Counted from the stretch's first letter, positions 6,734 to 16,127 are shown. The stretch is DNA of 64,000 bases from Alphaproteobacteria bacterium (GCA_016794125.1 JAEUKT010000002.1:907396-971395); one strand, 5' to 3'. The notes: generated by a model not told the origin, from the letters alone. A program made the numbers and translations.

Positions 6734-8641
6734 TTATTGCGGTGCCAGCAGCACAGTTATTGATGCGCCATCGAACAACAGCTTGTCGCCCTGTTTCTTG
6801 CTGCGCAGTTCAGAGATACGCAGTTCGCCGCGAAAGCCCGAATTTTCGGCTTTTAACACCATTCTTGACGACTGCGCTTCGCTAATGTCTCTGACTTTCT
6901 CGGTAAACAATTGCGTCAGTAACGGCATCACGTCAAAGGTTACGCTCCTGCCATCCTGCAAGGTCGCATTGAACTTACCCTCTTTCGTCATGGTGAACTG
7001 GATGGTTTCTATATCTACACCGTTTTCACGGAAAGTCTTCTTCATTGTCCAGTCGGTCTGGTTATAAGAATAGGTGTAGAAGCGTGCGATATAATCGTAA
7101 TCGGAAACGCGGGTCAGCGCATCGGCCGTCCAGTCAAGGTTGTTGGCACGTACTGTAAAATCTTCTTCAACGTCTTGTTGCGTATAAGGATACACATAGC
7201 GCATCCCCATCGCCTCCATCAGCTTTTCCGCGCGCCCCCAATAATTCCAGCAGCGCGTGAAGCTGCGGCTGCCGCAGCGGGTTCCGGCTTCGTCCATGTC
7301 GTAATTCTTGTCCTTCGCCTTGATCGCGGCGCGGAACGGCGCTTCGATATGGGTGATGTGGTCCTGTTTCTGGTCTTCGTAGAAATAGGACAGGACGGAA
7401 CTGATATCCTTGCGTGTTTCAAACGGCACATCGGCTGTAACCGGCGCATAGGTGCCAGCGGGGGATTTTACGCCCGCTTGCAACAGCAGGCCTTCCAGCC
7501 GCGCCAGCTGGCTGTTTTCCGATACCGCAACTGCGCCCCACGGGCCAAAGGATGCGATGAACATCAGTGCCGCCAGCGCCATCGGCACCTGCTTGATGTG
7601 CTGCGCGCGCGGGCGCGCGATCTGCCATGCCGTCAGCCCCGACAGCCAGACAAGGGCGAGGGCAATCGCGTACCGTTCCTCCGTCACGCCATACTGGCTG
7701 ATGCGCGTGTAAACGCCGAGCGTCAGCAGGGCAAGCGGGATCAGCAACAGGTACGGGAAATACTTATAAAACTGCTGCAGCAATATTGTGCCGGTATGCC
7801 GCATCGGAAACACCGCCAGCCGCGCCGCCACGCCCGCCGCGCCGAAACCCGTCACAAGATATGCAAGATTGCCCTTCGGCAGTTCCCACAGCGCGACGAT
7901 CTTCGCGGAATAGACGTAAAGGATAAACGTGTAAATCAGTACCAGAGGCACGACCAGGAAATTGGCGATAAACGAAACACCCTTTGGCATTTCGCAATCC
8001 ATCGCCAGAAAATCGAACTGGCGCGGAATCTGGTACATAAAGGCGACGGGGCCGAAGAAAAACGCGCCGAAAATCCAGATATCGCCGTAAAGACGCCCGG
8101 GAACGTCGAGGATCGGAAACAGGTAATTCATCGAACCGATAATGGCCGAAAGCCCCGCGCACAGCACAAAGGTCGAAATACCCGCAATCGCCAATCCCAC
8201 GCCGTTCAGGTAATTGAACTGCCACAGGCTTTCCTCCGACGCCTTGCGTCCGATATAGGGCGCGAACATCATCGACAATGCGACCGCAAAGCCGAAAAAC
8301 AGCTGCGCCGACGTGAAATGGTCGGGAATAAAGGCAAACGCCGCTGCCACACCCCCGCCCAGCGCCATCAACAGCCATTTCCGTGTCCTATCAAGGCTGA
8401 CGCTTTCGGCATACAGGCCCGCCGCCGTGAACAGGGCCAAGCCGTTGGCAAAAAACGTCATCAGCCGGTAAATCACATCATCACTCAGGAACGGAGCATC
8501 ATGGGTATCAAGGATGGAAGTAACGGTCGCCCCTGTCGCGCAGAGGACGGAAAGGGGAAAGCGGACAAACGTTTCCTTTAACACGCCATAAACAAACTGG
8601 ATCTGAAACCGCCGGATAAACGCCTTGAAACTGAAACCCAT
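6734..8641 (-). CDS. DUF4153-type polytopic membrane protein
   Basis: 635 residues. The N-terminal two thirds contain about ten to twelve hydrophobic helices; the C-terminal ~230 residues are soluble and rich in aromatic and charged residues. The layout and the IWIFGAFFFGPVAFMYQIP segment resemble DUF4153 membrane proteins, whose function is not established. Two Cys near residue 450 could form a disulfide if that domain is periplasmic. The gene stands alone between the REP-like pair and pyk. Confidence 0.75.
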   Translation of the reverse strand: MGFSFKAFIRRFQIQFVYGVLKETFVRFPLSVLCATGATVTSILDTHDAPFLSDDVIYRLMTFFANGLALFTAAGLYAESVSLDRTRKWLLMALGGGVAAAFAFIPDHFTSAQLFFGFAVALSMMFAPYIGRKASEESLWQFNYLNGVGLAIAGISTFVLCAGLSAIIGSMNYLFPILDVPGRLYGDIWIFGAFFFGPVAFMYQIPRQFDFLAMDCEMPKGVSFIANFLVVPLVLIYTFILYVYSAKIVALWELPKGNLAYLVTGFGAAGVAARLAVFPMRHTGTILLQQFYKYFPYLLLIPLALLTLGVYTRISQYGVTEERYAIALALVWLSGLTAWQIARPRAQHIKQVPMALAALMFIASFGPWGAVAVSENSQLARLEGLLLQAGVKSPAGTYAPVTADVPFETRKDISSVLSYFYEDQKQDHITHIEAPFRAAIKAKDKNYDMDEAGTRCGSRSFTRCWNYWGRAEKLMEAMGMRYVYPYTQQDVEEDFTVRANNLDWTADALTRVSDYDYIARFYTYSYNQTDWTMKKTFRENGVDIETIQFTMTKEGKFNATLQDGRSVTFDVMPLLTQLFTEKVRDISEAQSSRMVLKAENSGFRGELRISELRSKKQGDKLLFDGASITVLLAPQ

Positions 8642-8778
8642 CTGTCACCTGCCGCGTATAATTTTTTTCGATCTTATTCCCCAAAGTAACATGAGGAAAC
8701 GAGTCGAATTATGACGGCGGCGTGGAGAAATTAAGGCATTTTTGTGCAGGGAAAATATGCAGCGATTTGAAGGCGCTG

Positions 8779-10197
8779 TTATTCCACCCACGCGATCCTG
8801 AGCGCGTTGGTCGATCCGGGCGTGCCGAAGGGGACGCCGGCGGTGATGACGAGGCGCTGGCCTTTTTCGGCGATTTTATGTTCGAGCGCCAGCACGGCGG
8901 CTTTTTTCACCATGTCGCTGAAATTATCGACGTCTTCGGTATGGACGGGGTAAACGCCATAGGACAGTTGCAACCGGCGCGCCACCACCAGATCGGATGT
9001 CAGGCACAGCACCGGCACTTCGGGGCGTTCGCGCGCAGTGCGCAGCGCCGTCGTGCCGGAGGTGGTGTAGTTCACAATCGCGGCGGCGGAAATGGTGGCG
9101 GCCACGGTCGATGCGGCGGCGGTGATCGCATCGGGCGATGTCTTGTCGGGGTCGGGGTGTTCCGCGTCCATGATGCGGCGGTACAGGTCGTCGCGCTCCA
9201 CATCCTTGGCGATGCGGTCCATGATGGATACGGCCTCCAGCGGGTATTCGCCGGATGCGGTTTCGGCCGACAGCATCACGGCATCCGTGCCGTCGTAAAT
9301 GGCGGTCGCCACATCCGAAGCTTCCGCGCGGGTCGGACGCGGGGAAGAAATCATCGATTCCAGCATCTGCGTCGCCACGATCACGGGCTTGCCCGCTTTG
9401 CGCGCGGCCAGAATGATATGCTTTTGCACGGCAGGCACTTTTTCCGACGGAATTTCCACGCCCAGATCGCCGCGCGCGACCATGATCGCGTCCGACAATT
9501 CGATGATCGCGTGCAGATGCGTGATGGCCGAGGGTTTTTCGAGTTTTGAAATGATCTTGGCGCGACCGGCGACCAGTTTGCGCGCCTCCGCCACGTCTTC
9601 GGGGCGCTGGACGAAGGACAGGGCGATCCAGTCCGCGCCCATCGTGCAGGCGGCTTCCAGGTCGCGGCGGTCTTTGTCGGTGATGACGTTCGATTTCAGG
9701 ATGACGTTGGGCAGGTTCACGCCCTTGCGGTCGGACAGGCGCTTGCCTGCGATCACTTCTGTTTCGACCCAGTCGGGCCCTTTTTTGACGACATGCAGAT
9801 GCACCTTGCCGTCATCCAGCAGAATGTCGGCACCCTCGACCAGCACTTCCATGACTTCGGCATGGGGCAGGCAGACGCGGTTGATGTTGCCGGGGGCGGG
9901 GTCGGAATCAAGGCGGATGCGCATCCCCTTGGTCACATCGACGAAACTGTTTTCAAAGGTGCCGAGGCGGAGTTTCGGGCCCTGCAAATCGGCGAAAACG
10001 CCGATCGGGCAGCCGCATTCCTTTTCAAGGTCGCGGATGATCTGGATTCTTTTCTGGTGGTCTTCGTGGTTGCCGTGGCTGAAATTCAGGCGGAATACAT
10101 CGACGCCGGTTTCATAGAGGCTCTTGACCATTTCCGGCGTGGAAGAAGCCGGGCCGAGGGTCGCGACGATCTTGGTTTTGCGGGAGCGTTTGGCCAT
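8779..10197 (-). CDS. pyk: pyruvate kinase
   Basis: 472 residues, normal for the family. It catalyses the final step of glycolysis, phosphoenolpyruvate plus ADP to pyruvate plus ATP, in the cytoplasm. The N-terminus has TKIVATLGPASS and FRLNFSHG, the active-site region has MVARGDLGVEIP, and ATQMLESM followed by PTRAEASDVATAIYDG is the family signature. The C-terminal regulatory domain is complete. It is a single-gene unit. Confidence 0.97.
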   Translation of the reverse strand: MAKRSRKTKIVATLGPASSTPEMVKSLYETGVDVFRLNFSHGNHEDHQKRIQIIRDLEKECGCPIGVFADLQGPKLRLGTFENSFVDVTKGMRIRLDSDPAPGNINRVCLPHAEVMEVLVEGADILLDDGKVHLHVVKKGPDWVETEVIAGKRLSDRKGVNLPNVILKSNVITDKDRRDLEAACTMGADWIALSFVQRPEDVAEARKLVAGRAKIISKLEKPSAITHLHAIIELSDAIMVARGDLGVEIPSEKVPAVQKHIILAARKAGKPVIVATQMLESMISSPRPTRAEASDVATAIYDGTDAVMLSAETASGEYPLEAVSIMDRIAKDVERDDLYRRIMDAEHPDPDKTSPDAITAAASTVAATISAAAIVNYTTSGTTALRTARERPEVPVLCLTSDLVVARRLQLSYGVYPVHTEDVDNFSDMVKKAAVLALEHKIAEKGQRLVITAGVPFGTPGSTNALRIAWVE

Positions 10198-10263
10198 CGA
10201 TGAAATCCTTTTAAGTCAAAGGATTCATACTAGGCCAACCCACACCCCGCAAGACCTATATCG

Positions 10264-10479
10264 TTATGCCATGACCATCGCAGGAGCGCGGCCATCGTCG
10301 CGGGGGCCGATGTTGACATGCACGCGGGTGTAATCAAGGCCGTGGCGGGGAGCCTCGACATGATGATGGCGCGCGCGCACGTAATGGCGACCGGCTTCGC
10401 TGGCTTTCGTCGAGGTCGTGAAGGCCGAGACGATCGAGCGGGAGAAGAAGTTGTTCGTGTTCGAGAATTCGTTGTTCAT
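10264..10479 (-). CDS. small hypothetical protein
   Basis: 71 residues from the ATG at 10479, chosen because AGG stands 7 nt upstream. The N-terminus is Asn/Ser/Thr-rich and the middle is His/Arg-rich (RHYVRARHHH). No family is recognised. A candidate promoter lies upstream at 10564-10592. It could be a short basic regulatory or nucleic-acid-binding protein, but nothing proves that. Confidence 0.5.
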   Translation of the reverse strand: MNNEFSNTNNFFSRSIVSAFTTSTKASEAGRHYVRARHHHVEAPRHGLDYTRVHVNIGPRDDGRAPAMVMA

Positions 10480-10563
10480 TTGCACACCTAAAGTCTTTCT
10501 TTTGTTATGTCAGCCGCAGCGTTTTTGCTTTTTCTTAACGGCGACATTTTGTTTCGTGAGCGC

Positions 10564-10592
10564 AATCTGCTTCCGCACTGCAACATTGTCAA
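10564..10592 (-). promoter_or_regulatory. candidate sigma70-type promoter
   Basis: On the minus strand, TTGACA (10587-10592), 17 bp, then CAGATT (10564-10569), a weak -10. It would drive the 71-residue ORF with a leader of about 80 nt. The rest of the 10480-10775 interval shows nothing else I can name. Confidence 0.4.
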
Positions 10593-10775
10593 CAAGGCGC
10601 TGAAAATAAACCGAAAATGACCTTGAACAGCTGTTATTCAGCAAGATTGAAACCCGCCCGAGATTGTGGAGGGTAACTTTATTAGTATTCCGTAATATTT
10701 ACACGGACGAATCATCTATTCGCGCCGGAATTTGCGTGTTATGCAAATGTAAATCACGCCATTCAACGGACATAT

Positions 10776-11600
10776 ATGAAGCAGCCATTCAACAGCCGCA
10801 GCGCCAGACCCACGGGCCCGATTTCGGGCGCGACGCGCAAGCAACTGGTCGCGCGTTTCATGGATGCTGCCGAAAACGGCGACCGCGCGACCGTCGATGA
10901 CATGCTGCGCAACTTCAAAGGCCTTGTGCATTCGGTGCGCAGGAAAGATGCAAACGGCATGATTGCGAATTCCACCGCGCTGCATCTGGCGGCGCGGGGC
11001 GGGCATCTGGGTATCGTGCAGGATCTTGTGCAGGCCAATGCGAAACTGGATGCCGAAGATTTCGTCGGCCAGACACCGCTGATGGAGGCCGCGATGTTCG
11101 CGCGCGGCGATGTGGCGAAATTCCTGCTGGATCGGGGCGCGGATGCCAATCATAAAGCATCGGAGGGTTATACGCCGCTGATGTATGCGGCGCGTAACGC
11201 TTCCCTGGATGTGGCAGGCCACCTGCTGGATCACAAGGCGAAAATCAACGCGCGCAGCGACGCACGCGACACCGCGCTGCATTTTGCCATCCATGCCGAA
11301 CCCTGCCCGCAGCCGGTCATCCAATTCCTGCTGGACCGCGGCATCAACGCAAGCGCGCGCAACCTCGAGGGAAATACGGCGGAGGAGGCGGCGCGGGATG
11401 CGGGAAAAGACGCAACTGCGGATTTTATTAAAGACAAGGCGGCAATTGCCCTGCTGACGCGCCAGCGGCGCGAGGTGGCGACGTATAAGGAATGCTTCGG
11501 CAAACTGGCCGCCCCGTTCGAACACGGCGCGGGCAGGCCGCTGCACGCGCCGGTGACGGCGCATTTCAAGAAGAAACCCAAAACGGGGGCGCAGCCGTAA
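10776..11600 (+). CDS. ankyrin-repeat protein
   Basis: 274 residues with about five ankyrin repeats between residues 25 and 210; NSTALHLAARGGHLGIVQDLV, GQTPLMEAA and GYTPLMYAAR are typical TPLH-type consensus segments. There is no signal peptide. The C-terminal tail after the repeats is basic and ends with APVTAHFKKKP, a motif echoed in two other ankyrin proteins here (11600-12349 and 41323-41997). Its stop overlaps the next ATG (TAATG), so the pair is translationally coupled. Ankyrin repeats bind proteins; the partner is unknown. Confidence 0.88.
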   Translation: MKQPFNSRSARPTGPISGATRKQLVARFMDAAENGDRATVDDMLRNFKGLVHSVRRKDANGMIANSTALHLAARGGHLGIVQDLVQANAKLDAEDFVGQTPLMEAAMFARGDVAKFLLDRGADANHKASEGYTPLMYAARNASLDVAGHLLDHKAKINARSDARDTALHFAIHAEPCPQPVIQFLLDRGINASARNLEGNTAEEAARDAGKDATADFIKDKAAIALLTRQRREVATYKECFGKLAAPFEHGAGRPLHAPVTAHFKKKPKTGAQP

Positions 11601-12349
11601 TGTCGAAACCCGCGCTGTTGGAACAATTCCTCGACCTTGCGTTGCGCGGCCATGACCAGGGCGTGCGCAATATGCTGGCGGCCTATCCGGGGCTTGCGAA
11701 ACAATCGGTCACCGATAAGGCGATGAAGCAGGTGCATGGCACGACCGCGCTGCATCTGGCGGCGCATCACGGGCATGTCAGAGTGATGGAAATATTGCAG
11801 CAGGCGGGTGCCGATATCCATGCGCGCAACATCGTCGGCGAAACCCCGCTGCTGGTGGCCACATCGAAAAAGCATTTGCCTGCCGTCGAATGGTTGTTGG
11901 AGAAGGGCGCGGATGCGAATGCGGGCAACGACCAGCAATACACGCCGCTGATGTCGGCATCGCGTGCGGGCTGCGCCGATTGCGTGAACGCGCTGATGAA
12001 GCACGGCGCGCAAATCAACGCTGTGAACCGCGAGCAGCAAAGCGCGCTGCATTACGCGATCTGGGCGGATGACAAGAATGCGGCGGCCGATGTTGTGCGC
12101 GCGCTGCTGGCGCATGGCATCGATGAAAATTTGCGCGACCGCACGGGAAACACCGCGCTCGACGAAGCGCGCCACATGACGTTCGAAATCGAAACCGTGC
12201 TGGAATCGGAAATCAATATCGTCGTTGAAAAACGTGCGGACGTTGCGCGCAAGGCGGCGGTGGATGCGCAATTCCAGCGCATGAAAAACGGCGCGGGAGA
12301 GAAAATTTCCGCGCCGCGCACGGCGACGTTCAAACCGAAATCGCCGTAA
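11600..12349 (+). CDS. ankyrin-repeat protein
   Basis: 249 residues from the ATG overlapping the previous stop. Four or five clear ankyrin repeats occur between residues 5 and 190 (for example GTTALHLAAHHGHVRVMEIL and GETPLLVATSKKHLPAVEWLL). The tail is helical and charged and ends in APRTATFKPKSP, close to the end of its upstream neighbour. The two genes are probably a tandem duplication, since the first repeat blocks also resemble each other. No membrane or export signal is seen. Confidence 0.88.
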   Translation: MSKPALLEQFLDLALRGHDQGVRNMLAAYPGLAKQSVTDKAMKQVHGTTALHLAAHHGHVRVMEILQQAGADIHARNIVGETPLLVATSKKHLPAVEWLLEKGADANAGNDQQYTPLMSASRAGCADCVNALMKHGAQINAVNREQQSALHYAIWADDKNAAADVVRALLAHGIDENLRDRTGNTALDEARHMTFEIETVLESEINIVVEKRADVARKAAVDAQFQRMKNGAGEKISAPRTATFKPKSP

Positions 12350-12409
12350 ACAAAGCAAATTTTTGAAACATTATTGCGAATTTGCCGCGCCGGACCCCGC
12401 GCCGCGATC

Positions 12410-12424
12410 TTAACACTTGTTTAA
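12410..12424. promoter_or_regulatory. CtrA-type box (TTAA-N7-TTAA)
   Basis: Exact TTAA (12410-12413), seven bases, TTAA (12421-12424). A GANTC methylation site begins two bases later and another lies within 25 bp. This is typical of cell-cycle-controlled alphaproteobacterial promoters; binding is inferred. Confidence 0.5.
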
Positions 12425-12649
12425 CGAGTCAGTGATATTCTGGACCGACTCAAATACTGGAAATTCGCGCCCGTTCTTACCATATCTTTATAACAGTCGG
12501 CATGATTTTTCGCCGCTGCCGTGGATAGGAAAAATGATCGGTTCGCGGCCAAAAATTTTTTTCGTGCGGGAAGACGCGTTTTTCCCAAGCAATGTTGAGG
12601 GTCAAGAAAAAATATGGCCCCAGCTGAAAATTTATCTCGGCCCGATTTC

Positions 12650-12677
12650 TAGACAGACCCCCAAGATGTGGTATGCT
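12650..12677 (+). promoter_or_regulatory. candidate promoter for the nrd genes
   Basis: TAGACA (12650-12655), a 16-bp spacer and TATGCT (12672-12677). The leader to the ATG at 12823 would be about 140 nt. Moderate match only. Confidence 0.45.
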
Positions 12678-12822
12678 TTCTCTTATCAGGTCACAAGGCT
12701 TAGTGCCTTTACCTGTATTTCCAAGGTTCGCTTTTCAATCAATTTGAATGGCTTATCGCGGAGAGTCGAAGCGGAAAATAATAAAAAAAAGCAAAAAGCG
12801 AAGTATTACGGGGAGACGATTC

Positions 12823-14637
12823 ATGTTTGATGTTGCACAAGTGGCGAAGGGCGCCAAGGTTGTTATTGACCGCGCGCGTGATTCCAATTTAACGGAATTC
12901 GGCAAGGCGACGCTGCTGGACCGTTACCTGCTTCCGGGCGAATCTTTCCAGGATCTTTTTGCGCGTGTCGCCATGTCCTATTCGGACGATGCGGCCCATG
13001 CCCAGCGTCTTTATGACTATATCTCGAAACTGTGGTTCATGCCCGCCACCCCCGTTTTGTCGAACGGCGGCACCGATCGCGGCCTGCCCATTTCCTGCTT
13101 CCTGAACGAGACCGATGACAGCCTCAGCGGCATCGTCGATCTTTGGAACGAAAACGTCTGGCTCGCGTCCCGCGGCGGCGGCATCGGTTCCTATTGGGGC
13201 AACCTGCGCTCCATCGGCGAAAAAGTCGGCAAGAACGGCAAGACCTCCGGCATCGTCCCGTTCATCCGCGTGATGGACTCTCTCACCCTTGCAATTTCTC
13301 AAGGCTCGCTGCGCCGCGGTTCCGCCGCCGTGTACCTGCCCGTCTCGCATCCCGAGATCGAGGAATTCATCGAAATGCGCAAGCCTTCGGGCGGCGATCC
13401 CAACCGCAAGGCGCTCAACCTGCACCACGGCGTTGTTATCTCCGACGCGTTCATGCGCGCTGTTGAAAAAGACGAAGAATGGGCGCTGACCTCGGCGAAG
13501 GACGGCTCGGTCATCGAACGCGTCAATGCGCGCGCTCTCTGGATCCGCATCCTGACCGCCCGCATCGAAACCGGCGAGCCCTACTTGCTGTTCTCCGACC
13601 ATGTGAACCGCGCCATTCCGGAGCACCATAAACTGGCCGGTTTGAACGTGAAGATGTCGAACCTCTGCTCCGAAATCACCCTGCCCACCGGCAAGGACCA
13701 TCACGGGCAGGAACGCACGGCGGTCTGCTGCCTGTCCTCCGTCAACCTCGAAATGTTCGAGGAATGGGAAGATCACCCGACCTTCGTCGAAGATATCTGC
13801 CGCTTCCTCGACAACGTGCTGGAAGATTTCATCCGCCGCGCGCCCGACAGCATGATGCGCGCAAAATATGCCGCGATGCGCGAACGCTCGATCGGCCTTG
13901 GCGTGATGGGCTTCCACAGCTTCCTGCAGAACAAGATGATCCCGCTGGAATCCGTGATGGCGAAAGTCTGGAACAAGCGCATGTTCAAGCACCTCAAGGC
14001 TGGTGCGGATGCAGCGTCGGTGAAACTGGCCCATGAGCGCGGCCCGTGCCCCGATGCGAAAGAATACGGCATCATGGAGCGTTTCTCGAACAAGATCGCC
14101 ATCGCGCCCACCGCGTCGATTTCGATCATCACCGGCGGCGCAAGCCCCGGCATCGAGCCGAACTCCGCCAACGCTTACACGCACAAGACCCTGTCCGGCT
14201 CTCACCTCGTGCGCAACAAGGCGCTGGAAGGCGTGCTGGAAGCAAAAGGCATGAACAACGACGATGTGTGGTCGGATATCATTACGCATGAAGGTTCCGT
14301 CCAGCACCTCGATTTCCTGACGCAGGACGAAAAAGATGTGTTCAAGACCGCGTTCGAACTCGACCAGCGCTGGCTGATCGAACACGCGGCCGACCGCACC
14401 CCGTACATCTGCCAGGCGCAGTCGCTGAACGTGTTCCTGCCTGCAGACGTGCACAAGCGCGACCTGCACCAGATTCACTGGATGGCGTGGAAAAAAGGCG
14501 TGAAGTCGCTGTATTACTGCCGCTCGAAATCGATCCAGCGCGCCGAAAACGCGCATGGCGGCGACGGCAAGCTGAAAACAGCAGCACCCGCCGCAGGCAC
14601 CGGCAACAAATACGACGAATGCCTTGCTTGTCAGTAA
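12823..14637 (+). CDS. nrdA: ribonucleoside-diphosphate reductase, alpha subunit (class Ia)
   Basis: 604 residues from the ATG with GGGGAGA 6 nt upstream; the longer reading adds a Lys-rich stretch with no support. It reduces ribonucleoside diphosphates to deoxy forms for DNA synthesis, with NrdB. Active-site cysteines are visible: C92 in PISCFLNE, the thiyl Cys in SNLCSEI, and the partner Cys in AVCCLSSVNLEMF. The C-terminal shuttle pair is CLACQ (C600, C603). No N-terminal ATP-cone is present, so allosteric activity control of the E. coli NrdA type is probably missing, as in other short alphaproteobacterial forms. It is followed by a small ORF and nrdB. Confidence 0.93.
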   Translation: MFDVAQVAKGAKVVIDRARDSNLTEFGKATLLDRYLLPGESFQDLFARVAMSYSDDAAHAQRLYDYISKLWFMPATPVLSNGGTDRGLPISCFLNETDDSLSGIVDLWNENVWLASRGGGIGSYWGNLRSIGEKVGKNGKTSGIVPFIRVMDSLTLAISQGSLRRGSAAVYLPVSHPEIEEFIEMRKPSGGDPNRKALNLHHGVVISDAFMRAVEKDEEWALTSAKDGSVIERVNARALWIRILTARIETGEPYLLFSDHVNRAIPEHHKLAGLNVKMSNLCSEITLPTGKDHHGQERTAVCCLSSVNLEMFEEWEDHPTFVEDICRFLDNVLEDFIRRAPDSMMRAKYAAMRERSIGLGVMGFHSFLQNKMIPLESVMAKVWNKRMFKHLKAGADAASVKLAHERGPCPDAKEYGIMERFSNKIAIAPTASISIITGGASPGIEPNSANAYTHKTLSGSHLVRNKALEGVLEAKGMNNDDVWSDIITHEGSVQHLDFLTQDEKDVFKTAFELDQRWLIEHAADRTPYICQAQSLNVFLPADVHKRDLHQIHWMAWKKGVKSLYYCRSKSIQRAENAHGGDGKLKTAAPAAGTGNKYDECLACQ

Positions 14638-14726
14638 TTTGCTGCCAGTAAAAGATTCCGGACTACAACGATAAAAAAAGTAACTACGCGAAGACTTGTG
14701 AAGCTTTATCATCGGAGAAAACAGAC

Positions 14727-14894
14727 ATGCTGAACACAGCTGAACTGCAGACCCTGCGCGCCGTCAACGATCCCGACAGCTGCGACCGCGTTTCGCGCAC
14801 CCATCTTGAAAAACTCGCCCGTCTTGACCTGATCGAACCCTGCCCGTCGGGCGTTTGCGTGTCGGTCAAGGGCAAGCAGATTTTGGGCAAGTAA
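14727..14894 (+). CDS. 55-residue ORF between nrdA and nrdB
   Basis: Starts at an ATG with GGAG 10 nt upstream and ends 30 bp before nrdB. The protein has three Cys (residues 19, 39, 44) and a segment SRTHLEKLARLDLIEP followed by VSVKGKQIL, which resembles helix-turn-helix plus wing of a small winged-helix domain. Its position inside the nrd unit suggests a role in reductase function or regulation (redox, metal or transcriptional), but I know no counterpart. The codon usage and GC match the flanking genes, supporting real coding. Confidence 0.7.
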   Translation: MLNTAELQTLRAVNDPDSCDRVSRTHLEKLARLDLIEPCPSGVCVSVKGKQILGK

Positions 14895-14924
14895 CTCTAC
14901 CGTCATTTATCTAAGGAATAATCC

Positions 14925-15911
14925 ATGTCGCGTCTCCTGACAGAAAACCACGTCTATAAACCCTTCTACTATCCCTGGGCCTACGAAGCATGGCTGACGC
15001 AACAGCGCGTCCACTGGCTGCCCGAGGAAGTGCCGATGGCCGAAGACGTGCGCGACTGGAAAAAGAAACTGACGCCGGCGGAAAAAAACCTGCTGACGCA
15101 GATCTTCCGCTTCTTCACGCAGGCCGATGTCGAAGTGAACAATTGCTATATGAAACATTACAGCCAGGTGTTCAAGCCGACAGAAGTGCAGATGATGCTC
15201 TGCGCGTTTTCGAACATCGAAACGATCCATATCGCGGCGTATTCGCACCTGCTCGATACGCTGGGCATGCCCGAAGTCGAATATTCGGCCTTCATGAAAT
15301 ACAAGGAAATGAAGGACAAGTTCGATTATATGCAGGGCTTCAACGTCAACGACAAGGCGAACATCGCATTGACGATGGCCGTGTTCGGCGGCTTCACCGA
15401 AGGCCTGCAGCTCTTCGCGTCTTTCGCGATGCTCATGAACTTCCCGCGCTTCAATAAAATGAAGGGCATGGGCCAGATCGTGACATGGTCGGTGCGCGAC
15501 GAAACGTTGCACACCTTGTCGGTCATCCGCCTGTTCAAGACCTTCATCCAGGAAAACCCGGAAGTCTGGACGGATAAACTCCGTGCCGACATCACCGAAG
15601 CCTGCAAGACGATCATCCATCACGAAGACGCTTTCATCGACCTTGCCTTCGGCATGGGCGAAGTCGAAGGCCTCACGCCGCAGGAAGTGAAGGATTACAT
15701 CCGCTATATCGGCGACCGCCGCCTGACGCAGCTGGGCCTGCAGCCCGTTTTCGGCATCGAAAAAAATCCGCTGCCCTGGATGGACGCGATGCTGAACGGC
15801 GCGGAACACGCGAACTTCTTTGAAAACCGCGCGACCGAATATTCGAAAGCATCGACCCAAGGCTCATGGGAAGAAGCGTTCGAGGAAGAAGCCTTCAAGG
15901 GCGCCGCCTGA
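14925..15911 (+). CDS. nrdB: ribonucleoside-diphosphate reductase, beta subunit (class Ia)
   Basis: 328 residues. This is the ferritin-like subunit that holds the diiron-tyrosyl radical cofactor. Metal ligands and radical residue are visible: the Asp/Glu of FFTQADVEVNN, NIETIHIAAYSHLL with Glu, His and the likely radical Tyr, EGLQLFASF, and RDETLH. The Tyr is present, so a tyrosyl radical (not the class Ic Phe form) is expected. The C-terminus is acidic, as needed for docking to NrdA. A Rho-independent terminator follows. Confidence 0.95.
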   Translation: MSRLLTENHVYKPFYYPWAYEAWLTQQRVHWLPEEVPMAEDVRDWKKKLTPAEKNLLTQIFRFFTQADVEVNNCYMKHYSQVFKPTEVQMMLCAFSNIETIHIAAYSHLLDTLGMPEVEYSAFMKYKEMKDKFDYMQGFNVNDKANIALTMAVFGGFTEGLQLFASFAMLMNFPRFNKMKGMGQIVTWSVRDETLHTLSVIRLFKTFIQENPEVWTDKLRADITEACKTIIHHEDAFIDLAFGMGEVEGLTPQEVKDYIRYIGDRRLTQLGLQPVFGIEKNPLPWMDAMLNGAEHANFFENRATEYSKASTQGSWEEAFEEEAFKGAA

Positions 15912-15962
15912 AAGGGTAAGGACGAGCAGAGATAACCTTGATCTCCTTCAAGGCACAGTGAA

Positions 15963-15990
15963 AAGCCCCGGGCGTAACACCGGGGCTTTT
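15963..15990 (+). terminator. Rho-independent terminator after nrdB
   Basis: AGCCCCGG (15964-15971 region) pairs with CCGGGGCT (15981-15988) across an 8- to 9-nt loop, followed by a short T run. It closes the nrd unit 50 bp after the stop. Confidence 0.85.
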
Positions 15991-16033
15991 CTAATTTATA
16001 TTCACATTAAATATCAATGCCTTACAATAAATC

Positions 16034-16062
16034 TTGACCGGTTATGAAAAACTATCTATACT
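16034..16062 (+). promoter_or_regulatory. sigma70-type promoter
   Basis: TTGACC (16034-16039), 17-bp spacer, TATACT (16057-16062). Near consensus; it drives the P-loop kinase at 16128 with a leader of about 60 nt. Confidence 0.7.
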
Positions 16063-16127
16063 GCCCGACAACAAAGAATAAAGGGTGTGGGCAGGGTGTA
16101 TTCTTCATTTAACAAGGTCATTTTCGC

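Larger units (their letters stand above)
12350..12822. other. long leader/control region of the ribonucleotide reductase operon
   Basis: 473 bp without a supported gene. It holds a CtrA-type box (12410-12424), GANTC sites at 12426-12430, 12447-12451 and 12763-12767, and a candidate promoter (12650-12677). The open frame across it has no ribosome-binding site or family resemblance. I see no convincing NrdR box or riboswitch. Confidence 0.55.

Noticed and set aside
12417-12830. 137-codon plus frame in the nrd leader
   Set aside because: No Shine-Dalgarno, unlike the genome's codon use, and it overlaps the promoter and regulatory sites.
12889-14712. 607-codon minus-strand frame opposite nrdA
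   Set aside because: Mirror of a high-GC real gene; composition is His/Arg/Gly-rich and no family is visible.
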